A stretch of 64,000 nt of DNA from Pseudeuparius sepicola (GCA_963920635.1 OY987298.1:108443309-108507308); one strand, 5' to 3'; positions 24,444-33,625 are shown, counted from the stretch's first letter. Translations and numbers: made by a program. The notes: generated by a model not told the origin, from the sequence alone.

Positions 24444-25619
24444 ATGCCTAATAACGAAGCTATAAACTCTAATGTAAACAATGAAGCAAACGCTTCAAAT
24501 AACGAGGAAGTACCATTTAAATTAAGCGAAATATTTTCTATCATCCCTGAATACGATGGGGATCAAATCAATTTAAATACTTTTATCATTGCATGTGATA
24601 GGGCCATGCAAATGACTGTTGGCGACCAAGCCATTTTACTTGTTATAAAAATTAAAAATCAATTAAAGGGACGTGCAGCCCAACTCATTAATTCAAGGGA
24701 CTTGAGTACCTGGAGGGAAATCAAACAATTACTTAACGTTCATTTCGGAGATCCTCGCGATCTAACATCATTAATTCAAGATTTACAAAGAATGTGTCAA
24801 TCCCAAAATGAAAATGCTTTGACTTTTGTAGGCAGAGTTCAAACTCACTGCTCGAAAATGTATGCCGCAATAGGAAAACAAAGCCTTCTCACTAGGGAAC
24901 AAAAAGAATCGCAAGCTACATTAATCGATAGCATGTGTTTAAATACAGTTTTGACAGGTTTAGAACCAAGAATAGGGCAACTAATTCGTGCTAGCAATCC
25001 ACCCAACATGATGGATGCTATAGCTTTAATTAAGAGAGAATTGCAACTTTCTTATTTTGAAAATCAAAAATTTCAGAGGCAAAATCGTGTACCAGTCTTC
25101 AATAATAATATCAAAAGAACCAGTAATAATTTTCCAAAATTTTGTAATTATTGCAAAAGAAATGGACATACTATCAATGAATGTCGAACTAAAAATCAAA
25201 ATAATTATTACAGAAATGGTCCAAATCCTTCTAGCTACTCTAACAATTTCCAAAATAACTCCCAAAGGAATAATTTCTCCCAAAATAGGTTCCATCAAAG
25301 ACCATCTTTTCCTCAGCAAAATAATTTCCAAACTCCTTCTTTCCAACCTAGGAACCACCCTCAAAACTTCCAACCAAGAAATCAACCTGCTCCAAGAAAT
25401 AACTTCCCCAGAACTTTTAATAATAATTCAGGTTTCCAGCCTTCTAATCAAAATTTTACTCCTAGATTCCCAAATTCAAATCCAAATAACCAAAATAGAA
25501 CTCCCCAACAACATTATCTGGGCCAAAGCGAAAATTTTCAATTAACAGCCTCGGACCAGAACCCTATTCCGAATTTCAAGAATCTTGGTATGACCAATAC
25601 GGACCAAACGTTTGCATAA
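24444..25619 (+). CDS. gag: gag polyprotein of the retroelement
   Basis: 391 residues, intact. The N-terminal two thirds (about 25-210) are a gypsy-type capsid region without obvious catalytic features. Residues near 233-246 form one zinc knuckle, CNYCKRNGHTINEC (C-x2-C-x4-H-x4-C), for RNA binding. The C-terminal 130 residues are rich in Asn, Gln, Pro and Phe. The protein would assemble the core particle in the cytoplasm. Translation of the downstream protease needs a -1 shift near the end of this frame. The ATG is the first long-frame start after the leader mini-ORF. Confidence 0.93.
   Translation: MPNNEAINSNVNNEANASNNEEVPFKLSEIFSIIPEYDGDQINLNTFIIACDRAMQMTVGDQAILLVIKIKNQLKGRAAQLINSRDLSTWREIKQLLNVHFGDPRDLTSLIQDLQRMCQSQNENALTFVGRVQTHCSKMYAAIGKQSLLTREQKESQATLIDSMCLNTVLTGLEPRIGQLIRASNPPNMMDAIALIKRELQLSYFENQKFQRQNRVPVFNNNIKRTSNNFPKFCNYCKRNGHTINECRTKNQNNYYRNGPNPSSYSNNFQNNSQRNNFSQNRFHQRPSFPQQNNFQTPSFQPRNHPQNFQPRNQPAPRNNFPRTFNNNSGFQPSNQNFTPRFPNSNPNNQNRTPQQHYLGQSENFQLTASDQNPIPNFKNLGMTNTDQTFA
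25532..25538 (+). promoter_or_regulatory. Predicted -1 ribosomal frameshift site (AAATTTT)
   Basis: In the gag frame this reads A AAT TTT, which fits the X XXY YYZ slippery pattern. It is 79 nt before the gag stop, and the protease frame is the -1 frame and is already open here. I did not establish a downstream pseudoknot. Confidence 0.6.
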
Positions 25620-26080
25620 ATACCGTTGACAATAGTAACTTATATTATATTAAAGATAATACCGATAAGTACAAAATTTTAATTGACACAGGAGCTGGTA
25701 TTTCAATTTTCAAACCAGAGACGGTTCAGCAATTTTTAAATCGATGTCCAGAAAATTTTCAAATTAAAGGTATTTCTGGCCAATCAATTCCTATTACTGA
25801 AGCGGTATTTGTTTCTTTTACGGGTCCTCTTTCTCCCCATAAAGTTTATATTTGCGATCTAAATATAGGATTCGACGGAATTTTAGGCGCTGACTTTTTA
25901 GAAAGGTACGGTGCAGTAGTAGATTTTAGGAATAAACAATTAATTACGTACTATAAGGTACACGAATTACTCAAGGACGGAGATGAATTAAACGAGTTAA
26001 CGAATAATAATGATAATAATAATCGAGTTGTTTATAAAAGACAGTTAATGTTGACGAAAGATACGATAGCCTTCATATAA
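25539..26080 (+). CDS. pol: pol, protease segment
   Basis: The -1 frame relative to gag, open across the end of gag and closed by TAA at 26078-26080. It contains an aspartic protease: [12 protein letters not shown] with the catalytic Asp codon at 25685, and [16 protein letters not shown] near 25880-25930, the flap-distal block of retroelement proteases. It would process Gag and Pol. The next pol block (RT) is in yet another frame, opening at 26038, so a one-base loss in the AAAA run at 26036-26039 is the simplest reading; a second -1 shift is possible but no good slippery site is visible there. Confidence 0.85.
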
Positions 26081-26976
26081 ACGCTTATGAACGAAATAAT
26101 AATAATAATAATGATTACACGGAAAATATAAATAATTTTGAAAGCGAAAATATGAGTTATAATATAAATCAAGTTACGATAGAACCGCGTTGCGAAAAAA
26201 TATGCAAGTTTCATACGAATAGATATACGAATAAAGAAATGATTTTATGCGCACAACGAGTAGAAAAGGTATACGTGCCAAATGCTATAGTAAAAATAAA
26301 CGAAGACGGTAATTTTTATACGACAATATTAAACGCTAATGCCATAACAAAGGATATTTGTTTCGAAGAATTTGAATTTGAGCCTTACATGAAAGAAACG
26401 AACGCTAGTACTAATATTATTTGTAATTTTAATAAAACGAAAAGCAGAGTAGAAGAAATAAAAGAATCATTAAGGCTAGAACATTTAAACGAAGAAGAAA
26501 AAGAATTAATTACTAATTTATGTTTGAATTTTGAAGATATATTTTACTTTGACGGAGATTTCCTAAGTTTCACTAATGAAATAAAACATACTATCGATAC
26601 AGGCGACGCTAAGCCAATTTTTACTAAATCTTATCGATATCCACAAGTTCACAAGGAAGAAGTAAAAACACAAATTAATAAAATGCTTTCTCAAGGAATA
26701 ATTAGACCTTCTGTTTCACCATGGTCGTCCCCAGTATGGGTCGTTCCAAAAAAATTAGACGCTTCAGGCAAACAAAAATGGAGAATCGTAATTGATTATC
26801 GGAAATTAAATGAATTAACAGTTAATGACAGGTATCCACTGCCTAATATTTCAGATATATTAGATCAGTTGGGTAATTGCCATTATTTTACTACTTTAGA
26901 TTTGGCTTCTGGTTTTCAACAAATTGAAATGAATCCAGAAGACATTTCGAAAACTGCTTTTTCCGTTGAAAATTGA
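26038..26976 (+). pseudogene. pol: pol, N-terminal RT segment (ends at TGA)
   Basis: Continuation of pol: a linker, then the first RT blocks, including [31 protein letters not shown] and [16 protein letters not shown] with the first catalytic Asp. The frame is cut by TGA at 26974-26976, where gypsy RTs carry a Gly, and resumes at once in the same frame (26977 on). Reverse transcriptase copies the element RNA in the particle. With this stop the copy cannot make full RT without readthrough. Confidence 0.9.
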
Positions 26977-28521
26977 CATTTCGAATATTTACGTATGCCC
27001 TTTGGCCTTCGTAATGCGCCCTCAACCTTTCAGAGGGTTATGGATAATATACTAATGGGGATACAAAACGAAAAGTGCTTAGTTTACATGGACGACATTA
27101 TTATTTATTCTTCCACAATTAATGAACATATTTCTCGTATTACTGAAGTTTTTCAAAGATTAAGAAATTCAAATCTAAAAATACAGCCAGATAAGTGCGA
27201 ATTCTTACGAAAAGAAGTAATTTATTTAGGACATGTTATTACACCTGAAGGGGTTAAACCAAATCCACAAAAAGTACAAGCTGTTATCGATTTTCCTCAA
27301 CCTGCCAATACTAAACAAATTAAACAATTTTTGGGTCTTACTGGTTACTACAGGAAGTTTATTCCAAATTTCGCAAAAATGACAAAGCCTTTAACTCGAC
27401 TTTTAAGAAAAGACGTACCATTTATTTTTGATAAAGATTGTCGTGAATCTTTCGAACAACTTAAAAATGCATTAATAACTTCACCAATTCTAATATATCC
27501 TAATTTTGAAAAGGAATTTGTTTTAACTACAGATGCAAGCGCTTTTGCTGTAGGCGCGGTACTTTCGCAAGGACCTGTTGGAAATGATCTTCCCATAGCA
27601 TACTTTTCAAGAACCTTAAGTCCAGCAGAAATGAAATATAGCGTTATAGAGAAAGAACTATTGGCAATAATTGCTGCCGTAAAAAACTATAGACCTTATC
27701 TTTTCGGACGAAAATTCTTATTGGTTACAGATCATAGACCTTTAACCTGGCTTTTCTCAATAAAAGATCCCGGTAGTCGTTTAGCACGTTGGCGACTTAA
27801 ATTAGAAGAATATAATTATCAAATAATTTATAAACCTGGAAAAATTAATCGAAATGCCGACGCTTTATCTCGAATCAAAATCAATCATATAAAAGAAGCT
27901 GTTTCCTTTCATACTTCCCTAGACGAACCATCTACTTCTCATGATAATCCTCAAGACATTGACCCGCCTATTGACAATAATGAGACTGACGAAATTGCTA
28001 TAATCTGTAATGAATTTGACAGATTTTTTGATCTATACAAGACGACTTCAATGATCGATTATTCTAAAATCCAATATACAAATAATCAACTTTTAGACAA
28101 AACACACAAGGACATTGTACTAATTTTTCAACAAGACAAATTAACAGACCTTCACGAAAAAGTTATTGATGATTTACTTGAGCTAAATCCTGATTTTAAC
28201 TATAATAAAGCAAATGTTCTTTCCAGTCAGACCGTAGCTAAAAGAAAATATTATATAATTCCTGTTCCTTTTAATTTTGAAACCGCAATACAAGTACTCT
28301 TCATATCTCTTTATTACAGTAAAGATATATTCGAAGAAAATAAAACTTATTACATTGAAAACAATCCAGATTTTCCAATTTTAGAAATGTTTAATTTTTT
28401 GTTCTCAGATAAAAATTTCCAACTAACAATTTGTCAGAACATTGTGACTATACCAGACGAAGACCAAATACCTATAATAATAGATCAATTTCATTCAGGC
28501 AAGACAAACTTACATCGATGA
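26977..28521 (+). pseudogene. pol: pol, RT (YMDD), RNase H and start of integrase
   Basis: Same frame as the previous segment. RT continues with MPFGLRNAPSTFQ and the active-site YMDD at 27085-27096, the connection, and RNase H with LTTDASAFAVGAVLSQ and DHRPLTWLF. The end enters the integrase N-terminal zinc region (FHSGKTNLH). A TGA at 28519-28521 interrupts where an integrase HxG-type Gly is usual; the frame is unchanged after it. Confidence 0.92.
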
Positions 28522-29994
28522 ATAAACGAAACAATTAGACGTATTAAACAAAAATATAATTGGACAGGACTAACTAAAGACGTTGAAACCTTTATTCGAC
28601 AGTGCGAAATCTGCCAAAAGACAAAAATTTGTAGACAAAACTTGGACAGTCCCTTAGTTATTACCGAAACTCCTAAAACTCCTTTCGAAAGAATAAATAT
28701 CGACATCCTAGAAATCCCAGTAAAAAATAATATCCTTACCATAAGAGACGAACTAACAAAATTTACCCAAGCTTATGCACTTCCTAATAAAACAGCGAGA
28801 TCTGTAGTAGACGCTCTTTTACTCTATTTTCAACATTTTGGAACTCCTTTAAGAATCCATTGCGATGTAGGTAAAGAATTTAATAATCAATTAATGAAAG
28901 ATCTTTGTAAATTATACAATATAAAATTAACTTTCTCTAGTGTTAGTCATCCGCAATCAAATGGCTCCTTAGAAAGATTTCATGCCACCTTAACTGAAAT
29001 GATACGCGCATGTAGTACAGAAAATCCTAACGAACACCCATTTCAAATGCTTCCTTACGCTTGTATAGCATATAACAATTCTATAAATAAAACACACGGC
29101 TTTACTCCTTACGAATTGCTATTTGGTCACACCTCGTCTCGACCTCCAGAAGTTTTGTATAATCAGCAAGAATTAATCTCTAAGTACGTTCGCGATTTAA
29201 ACAATAAAATAAAGCATTATTATGAAGTGGCAAGAAAGCGTACGGATATGCGCAAACAAAAGGCGAAACAGCGATTTGATACACACGTTTTGGAGCAGCG
29301 ACAATTTCGCGTAGGAGAAAAGGTTTTTGTCAAGGAGTCCCAAATAAAAAATAAACTAGCTAACAAATTTAATGGACCCTATAAAATTAAAGAAATTTAT
29401 ACGAATTCAGCTTTGCTACATAACCCAATTACTAACCAAACTACAAAAATGAATTTTGATATGCTAAAGAAATGTCACGAATTACAGGAAGAAGAACTAA
29501 CGATTAAAGAATTCTTTTATACTCTAGATCGAAAAATCCCTATTGAAAATAATAACGTTTCCATTGAACTGGGCAATTTATTTGATGCCCCTGAAAATAT
29601 TTCATTAGCTCACTGTGTATCTAAAGATTTAGAAATGAATGCAGGAATTGCAAAAGAATTTAAGAATAAATTTGGACACGTAGATGAACTAAAAAATCAA
29701 AATAAGTCAATTGGTGAAATAGCAGTACTTCAACTTCCGACAAGAAATATTTATTATTTAATAACTAAAGAATTTTTCTATTATAAACCAACTTATGCTA
29801 ATTTATTTAATTGCTTAAAGGAATTACGAACAAATTGTCTCGAGAGCACTGATGAAAAAGATAAAATTATAGCTATACCCAAGTTAGCTTGTGGATTAGA
29901 CAAATTAGATTGGGACACAGTTCTCCCTATGATCAAATATATTTTCAAAAATACTGATATTAAAATAATTTGTTATATCGAACCAAGTTCCTAA
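28522..29994 (+). CDS. pol: pol, integrase fused to an OARD1/TARG1-like macro domain
   Basis: Counting from the Met at 28642, this segment has 450 residues. It holds the integrase CEICQKTK zinc pair just upstream, and the DDE core: IDIL, CDVGKEF, and NGSLERFH giving D-x35-E. A GPY-type module (FRVGEKVFV to NGPYKIKEIY) follows. Residues about 303-447 are then a macro domain: ELGNLFDAPENISLAHCVSK, the MNAGIAKEFKNKFG loop, YYLITKEFFYYKPTYANL and LACGLDKLDW. K376 and D420 align with the catalytic K84 and D125 of human OARD1 (TARG1), which removes ADP-ribose from glutamate. No chromodomain is seen. The segment ends at 29994, overlapping the nominal env frame. Confidence 0.9.
   Translation: MNETIRRIKQKYNWTGLTKDVETFIRQCEICQKTKICRQNLDSPLVITETPKTPFERINIDILEIPVKNNILTIRDELTKFTQAYALPNKTARSVVDALLLYFQHFGTPLRIHCDVGKEFNNQLMKDLCKLYNIKLTFSSVSHPQSNGSLERFHATLTEMIRACSTENPNEHPFQMLPYACIAYNNSINKTHGFTPYELLFGHTSSRPPEVLYNQQELISKYVRDLNNKIKHYYEVARKRTDMRKQKAKQRFDTHVLEQRQFRVGEKVFVKESQIKNKLANKFNGPYKIKEIYTNSALLHNPITNQTTKMNFDMLKKCHELQEEELTIKEFFYTLDRKIPIENNNVSIELGNLFDAPENISLAHCVSKDLEMNAGIAKEFKNKFGHVDELKNQNKSIGEIAVLQLPTRNIYYLITKEFFYYKPTYANLFNCLKELRTNCLESTDEKDKIIAIPKLACGLDKLDWDTVLPMIKYIFKNTDIKIICYIEPSS
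29545..29985 (+). other. Macro domain (TARG1-like) region of pol
   Basis: Domain-level entry. The match to OARD1/TARG1 is near-continuous: the GNLF start, the SLAHCVS strand, the loop with Gly-Ile-Ala, the GE-A-L block, YYLITK with the nucleophilic Lys (codon 29767-29769), the KPTY-NL helix, and CGLD with the Asp (codon 29899-29901) followed by W. Predicted role: hydrolysis of mono-ADP-ribose from acidic residues. In alphaviruses and coronaviruses macro domains oppose host PARP defences; applying this to an insect retroelement is inference. Confidence 0.85.
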
Positions 29995-31886
29995 TTCTGA
30001 AACTTCGTTACAGATTTTCTTTGTTCGCTACCGCTATGGCACAATATACACTGCGACCAATTAATAACACCATAGGCGTGTTCTATCAAGAGCAATCCGG
30101 ACTCAAAATTTCTAATGACAAGTGGAGTTTATTGGTATATAAAGACATTTCATCTCTAAAAACAACATTCGAAAATAATAATAAAATTTTAGAAAATATG
30201 CAATTTATAATTCAACCAAAAGACGTACGAATGGCCGCCTTTCTAAGCGAAGTTAAGTCACATCTCACTTTACTAAATCAACTTTCCGAAAACATTGCGC
30301 TCAAATTTGAAGAATTAGCTATTGATGTAAGAAGATATAAAAGAGGTTTAATTAATGGTTTAGGGTCAGTTTGGAAATTTATTACCGGAAATTTAGACGC
30401 TTCAGACGGACAGTATTATAACGATTGTATCGACAAAATTAACAGAGACGAACACGAATTAGAAAAATTAATGAAAAAACAAATTTTAGTAACTACTTCA
30501 GTTATCAAAAACTTTAACGACTCTATCAACAAATTACAAATTGATGAAATTACTTTTAATAATGACATAAAACAAATCGAAAATTACATTTATAACATTT
30601 CTGATAATTTTAATTATTACACTGCAAAATTACAAGTTTTAGAGATGGCCGAAAGACTCCTAGAATCCTATACCTTTATCGAAAGCAATTTAAATGACAT
30701 TCTAAACTCTATTACTTTTGCAAAGTTACATATCATTCACACGTCAGTTATAACTCCTGAAGACCTGGTTCATCATTTGCAAATAATCGCTCAAACTTTA
30801 AACAAAAATAATTTGCCCTTAACTCCTCAACTTCTAAATGTTGCAACTTATCTTGATTTTATAGAACTAAAGGTTTTTCAAACAGAAAATAGACTTGTTT
30901 TTATATTAGACATTCCTTTAGTAGAACCTCAATGGTATACTCTTTATAGAATTTATCCTATTCCAATTTTCGACAATAAAACTGGATTTTATCACATGGT
31001 ATCCACTGATACTAAATTTGTAGCAAAAAGCGATGACCCAACTCTCTATGTAATTCTCTATGATATAAAAAATTGTAAAGAACTAGCATTTGATTTAATA
31101 ATGTGCAAAGATTTATATCCTACTCCTATTGACTCACATTCAAGATGTGAAGCTCAATTATTAGAGGTAAAAATCCATTTACCTAATACTTGTGACATAG
31201 TCACAATTTCAATTGAAAGTTACAATGTACAATTGATTCAAGAGAATCAATGGTTAATAATTTTAAGTGAAATATTTCCTATAACTATTAAGTGTAAAAA
31301 TCAAAATCCTTTGACTATAATGCTAGACAAAACTTCAATTTTAACGTTAAAATCTGAATGCATTGCTTATATTGGAAGTACTAAAATTCAAACGAAAAAT
31401 TTAAATAAATCTAATCAAACCTATAAATTTCACCCAATTAATATACCATTTGAATGTTGCAAAGAAACTCCAAATAAACTAAAATATCCTGACTTAAAAC
31501 CTTTACAACTAAATAAATTTAATTATGACGATTTAAATGTCGCAAAGCATAAATTAGACGAATATGCAAAGGATCTTGATAATATTATTAACGAACCAAT
31601 TGTAAATAAGTATACGCCAATATTGACATATCTATCCATTACTTTAATCATACTTTTAATTATTGTGTACTTTTATTTTAAATGTAAAAAGTCTAGGAAC
31701 ATTAAAATAGGCATTATTACTACTAACAACGGAGACGATCCTCCACAACCTCCTAGAACTCGAAATCACGTTTTTCAAAATTTAAGAAAATTTGTTACTG
31801 TCAAAAGAAGACCTTCGTATAGATTGGACGAACCTCGCGAAGAAGAAGAAATTGAACTAAATTCTAATACTAAAACATATGCCTAA
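29970..31886 (+). CDS. env: env, F-type envelope glycoprotein
   Basis: 638 residues from the first in-frame ATG at 29970, intact to the stop at 31886. A basic furin-like site RRYKR (residues 121-125) is followed by the GLINGLGS fusion-peptide start and the GNLDASDGQYY block typical of errantivirus and baculovirus F proteins. Helical heptad-like stretches follow. A membrane segment lies near residues 549-572 (TYLSITLIILLIIVYFYF), then a basic tail of about 65 residues with a Pro-rich patch. The better N-terminus is probably made by splicing (acceptor AG 30012-30013), which would add a leader-encoded signal peptide and drop the first 15 residues of this frame. It would mediate membrane fusion. 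Confidence 0.9.
   Translation: MLYRTKFLILKLRYRFSLFATAMAQYTLRPINNTIGVFYQEQSGLKISNDKWSLLVYKDISSLKTTFENNNKILENMQFIIQPKDVRMAAFLSEVKSHLTLLNQLSENIALKFEELAIDVRRYKRGLINGLGSVWKFITGNLDASDGQYYNDCIDKINRDEHELEKLMKKQILVTTSVIKNFNDSINKLQIDEITFNNDIKQIENYIYNISDNFNYYTAKLQVLEMAERLLESYTFIESNLNDILNSITFAKLHIIHTSVITPEDLVHHLQIIAQTLNKNNLPLTPQLLNVATYLDFIELKVFQTENRLVFILDIPLVEPQWYTLYRIYPIPIFDNKTGFYHMVSTDTKFVAKSDDPTLYVILYDIKNCKELAFDLIMCKDLYPTPIDSHSRCEAQLLEVKIHLPNTCDIVTISIESYNVQLIQENQWLIILSEIFPITIKCKNQNPLTIMLDKTSILTLKSECIAYIGSTKIQTKNLNKSNQTYKFHPINIPFECCKETPNKLKYPDLKPLQLNKFNYDDLNVAKHKLDEYAKDLDNIINEPIVNKYTPILTYLSITLIILLIIVYFYFKCKKSRNIKIGIITTNNGDDPPQPPRTRNHVFQNLRKFVTVKRRPSYRLDEPREEEEIELNSNTKTYA
30003..30013 (+). promoter_or_regulatory. 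Predicted env splice acceptor
   Basis: CTTCGTTACAG, AG at 30012-30013. One base (30014) then completes a codon in the env frame. The leader donor at 24338 leaves two bases of a codon, so the junction is in frame. Downstream codons are hydrophobic and then reach a small-residue cleavage-like patch before QYTLRP. Confidence 0.6.
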
Positions 31887-31923
31887 TTTAATGTCAAAAT
31901 TTGTTAACACAAATTTTTAATAT

Positions 31924-31934
31924 AAGGGGGAAGG
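31924..31934 (+). promoter_or_regulatory. Polypurine tract
   Basis: AAGGGGGAAGG immediately before the 3' LTR; the expected plus-strand primer site. Confidence 0.85.
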
Positions 31935-32347
31935 TGTTATATCCGACCTCAAGCATCACCTTGATCATAACCTTGTTTTTACCCTTGATTCTGTTTACTG
32001 TTGGATATTATGTTCTCATTCTCTATTGTTCAAGATGCTTACTACACAGATATCATTTACCATTGTATATTGTTCTAGAATGATTACTAGAACATATCAT
32101 ATTCCTTTTGAGTATTGTTAAAACTTGCTTACTGCAAGAATTGCAGAATTTGATCTTCCCTTTGTCTTTATATTCTTTTCCCATGAGAACCACAACACCT
32201 CAGCATAACAGATCTGTATAAATAGGACCTAGTAAAGTAAGAGTGTTAATTCTAGTCTTGTCTGTAGTCTAAGCCGAAACTCTGTAACTCGCGTTACTCA
32301 AATAAAAGTTTTTTAAAAAAGTCTTCGTCTTCACGTCGCCCGTAACA
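31935..32347 (+). repeat. 3' LTR, 413 bp
   Basis: TGTTATATCCGACC to CGCCCGTAACA; read base by base against the 5' LTR I found no difference. Followed directly by the TGCA target repeat. Confidence 0.95.
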
Positions 32348-32351
32348 TGCA

Positions 32352-32742
32352 TGTTACGGGGTTGCGAATAAAAACTATTTTTTAAAAACTATACTTTATT
32401 CGAGACACGATTTACACTTAGGTACTTAAAGAAACTGAATGGCAACGACCGTAACAATAACAGATAGGAACTAGCAATACACTGTCTTGAGTCTGATGAA
32501 GTCTGCCTTGATTTTGAGCTTAGGGGTATTTATAAGAAAAGAAAATGCTTAGGCAAGATTCTAGAACTTTTCCAGAGAAAAACATTTATTATAGTGACAT
32601 TTGATTAAAGGATTATTGTTGGCAGAAACTTGAATACAGGAAACTAATAAGCGGTTTAAAGATGGTAAACATGATAATAAAAAGTAGGTACCTATATAAT
32701 GCGTAATTTACGTGAAACGTCTGGAGTTTTCTAGATGTAAAA
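32352..32742 (-). repeat. Solo LTR of a second gypsy-type family, reverse orientation
   Basis: The left end TGTTACGGGG mirrors the end of the main LTR. On the minus strand it has TTATAAATACC (about 32523-32535) and AATAAAG (about 32388-32401) in LTR order. The right end GTAAAA is one base from the expected GTAACA and is followed by TGCA (32743-32746); TGCA also precedes the left end (32348-32351). So a 391-bp solo LTR with a 4-bp duplication is likely. Confidence 0.6.
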
Positions 32743-32760
32743 TGCATAATATGTATTATA

Positions 32761-32805
32761 TGACATATACATTGTATATGTATATGTATGTATGTATGTA
32801 GTATA
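32761..32805. repeat. TATG/TATA microsatellite
   Basis: TGTATATGTATATGTATGTA and similar short repeats next to the solo LTR. Confidence 0.8.
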
Positions 32806-32934
32806 TTACGTGTTTAACATTATATATAATGCTTACACCTGTCAGATAAAACATATTTTTAAAAACCTTATATACATTATTCTACACAATGCACGCATCA
32901 ATTAAAATAAGACAAATACTCACAAAACTGATAA

Positions 32935-33243
32935 AATACATTTTCTCTCAGAAAAGTTCTTATGGTAATTTTAAAGCTTTTAAACTCTAGTCGTCTTGCT
33001 GATAAATATCTATAAGAGTTCATACACTTAGCCAATCTAAAATAAGGAAGCATTGATACCTTCATTCCTCTTTCTAAAAACTGGATTTATGTTGTTGGAT
33101 AAATTTTCCTTTGCATAACACAAACATTCGAATATGAACTGATTTGTAAGTGGCATGGCTCTCAATTCCTTAAATATCGGTCCGCACGAATCCCGATACT
33201 TTTTGAAGGTGATAACCTTTAGAGCCCTTTTCTGCAATGACAT
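32935..33243 (-). pseudogene. LINE reverse transcriptase C-terminal fragment
   Basis: Minus-strand frame with LQKRALKVITFKKYRDSC, then PIFKELRAMPLTNQFIFECL, a pattern typical of the region after the RT of Jockey/CR1-type LINEs. After a frame change the remainder (PYFRLAKCMNSYRYLSARRL then FLRENVFYQ) matches the usual C-terminal end. Dead and truncated on both sides. Confidence 0.6.
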
Positions 33244-33319
33244 GTTGAATAATATAAAGCCAACATGTCACATGTTTGTTTCTTTCTTTATTGTAAATAA
33301 AAATATTGATAATTGCAGA

Positions 33320-33620
33320 TGTCAGCAATGGAAGAAGGCCTTTAGGGTTCGTTAAAGACTATAAATTTGCGAATATTGCACCTGAAGAGGCACATAAAAG
33401 TATAAAAATTTGTAAGGCACATTTTTATGACCAATCATTCACTTCGTCCGGAAAAAGTTTATTAACAACGGCTGTTCTATTAAGATTATTACCAGAAGCT
33501 TATGGTTAGAGGCAAATTCGTATGCGTAATCTGGCAGGCAGAGACAAGTCAACAATATTTTGTGAACTAAAAGCCTATGAAGGCAGTTCAGGACCATTTG
33601 GCAGGTTACCAGAATTTAGT
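33320..33620 (+). other. Decayed coding-like stretch, possibly THAP-like
   Basis: An AATTGCAG acceptor-like word ends at 33320. The frame then reads KICKAHFYDQSF and continues to a TAG at 33509, after which the same frame stays open (RNLAGRDKSTIFCELKAYEG). The C-x-AHF pattern faintly recalls a THAP zinc finger, but the N-terminal part is not convincing. It may be a degenerate transposase or gene copy. Confidence 0.2.
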
Positions 33621-33625
33621 GAATA

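Larger units (their letters stand above)
23693..32347 (+). mobile_element. Full-length errantivirus-like Ty3/gypsy element with env and a macro domain
   Basis: 8,655 bp between two 413-bp LTRs, flanked by a 4-bp TGCA repeat (23689-23692 and 32348-32351). Order: LTR, primer site, leader, gag, protease, RT, RNase H, integrase, macro domain, env, polypurine tract, LTR. The combination of integrase with a GPY-type module, an F-type envelope and TG..CA LTRs places it with env-bearing insect gypsy elements (errantiviruses). The LTRs are identical by eye, so the insertion is young, yet pol has two TGA codons (26974 and 28519) and a frame change near 26040, so this copy should not make Pol unaided. 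The macro domain fused behind integrase is the unusual feature. Confidence 0.95.

Noticed and set aside
25026..25545. Two open frames overlapping gag on both strands
   Set aside because: They arise from the Asn/Gln-rich gag tail read in other frames; gag has the capsid region and zinc knuckle.
29970..30013. ATG at 29970 as the true env start
   Set aside because: It lies inside the end of pol, gives a charged N-terminus before the hydrophobic stretch, and a spliced start from the leader fits better. I keep it only as the formal frame start.
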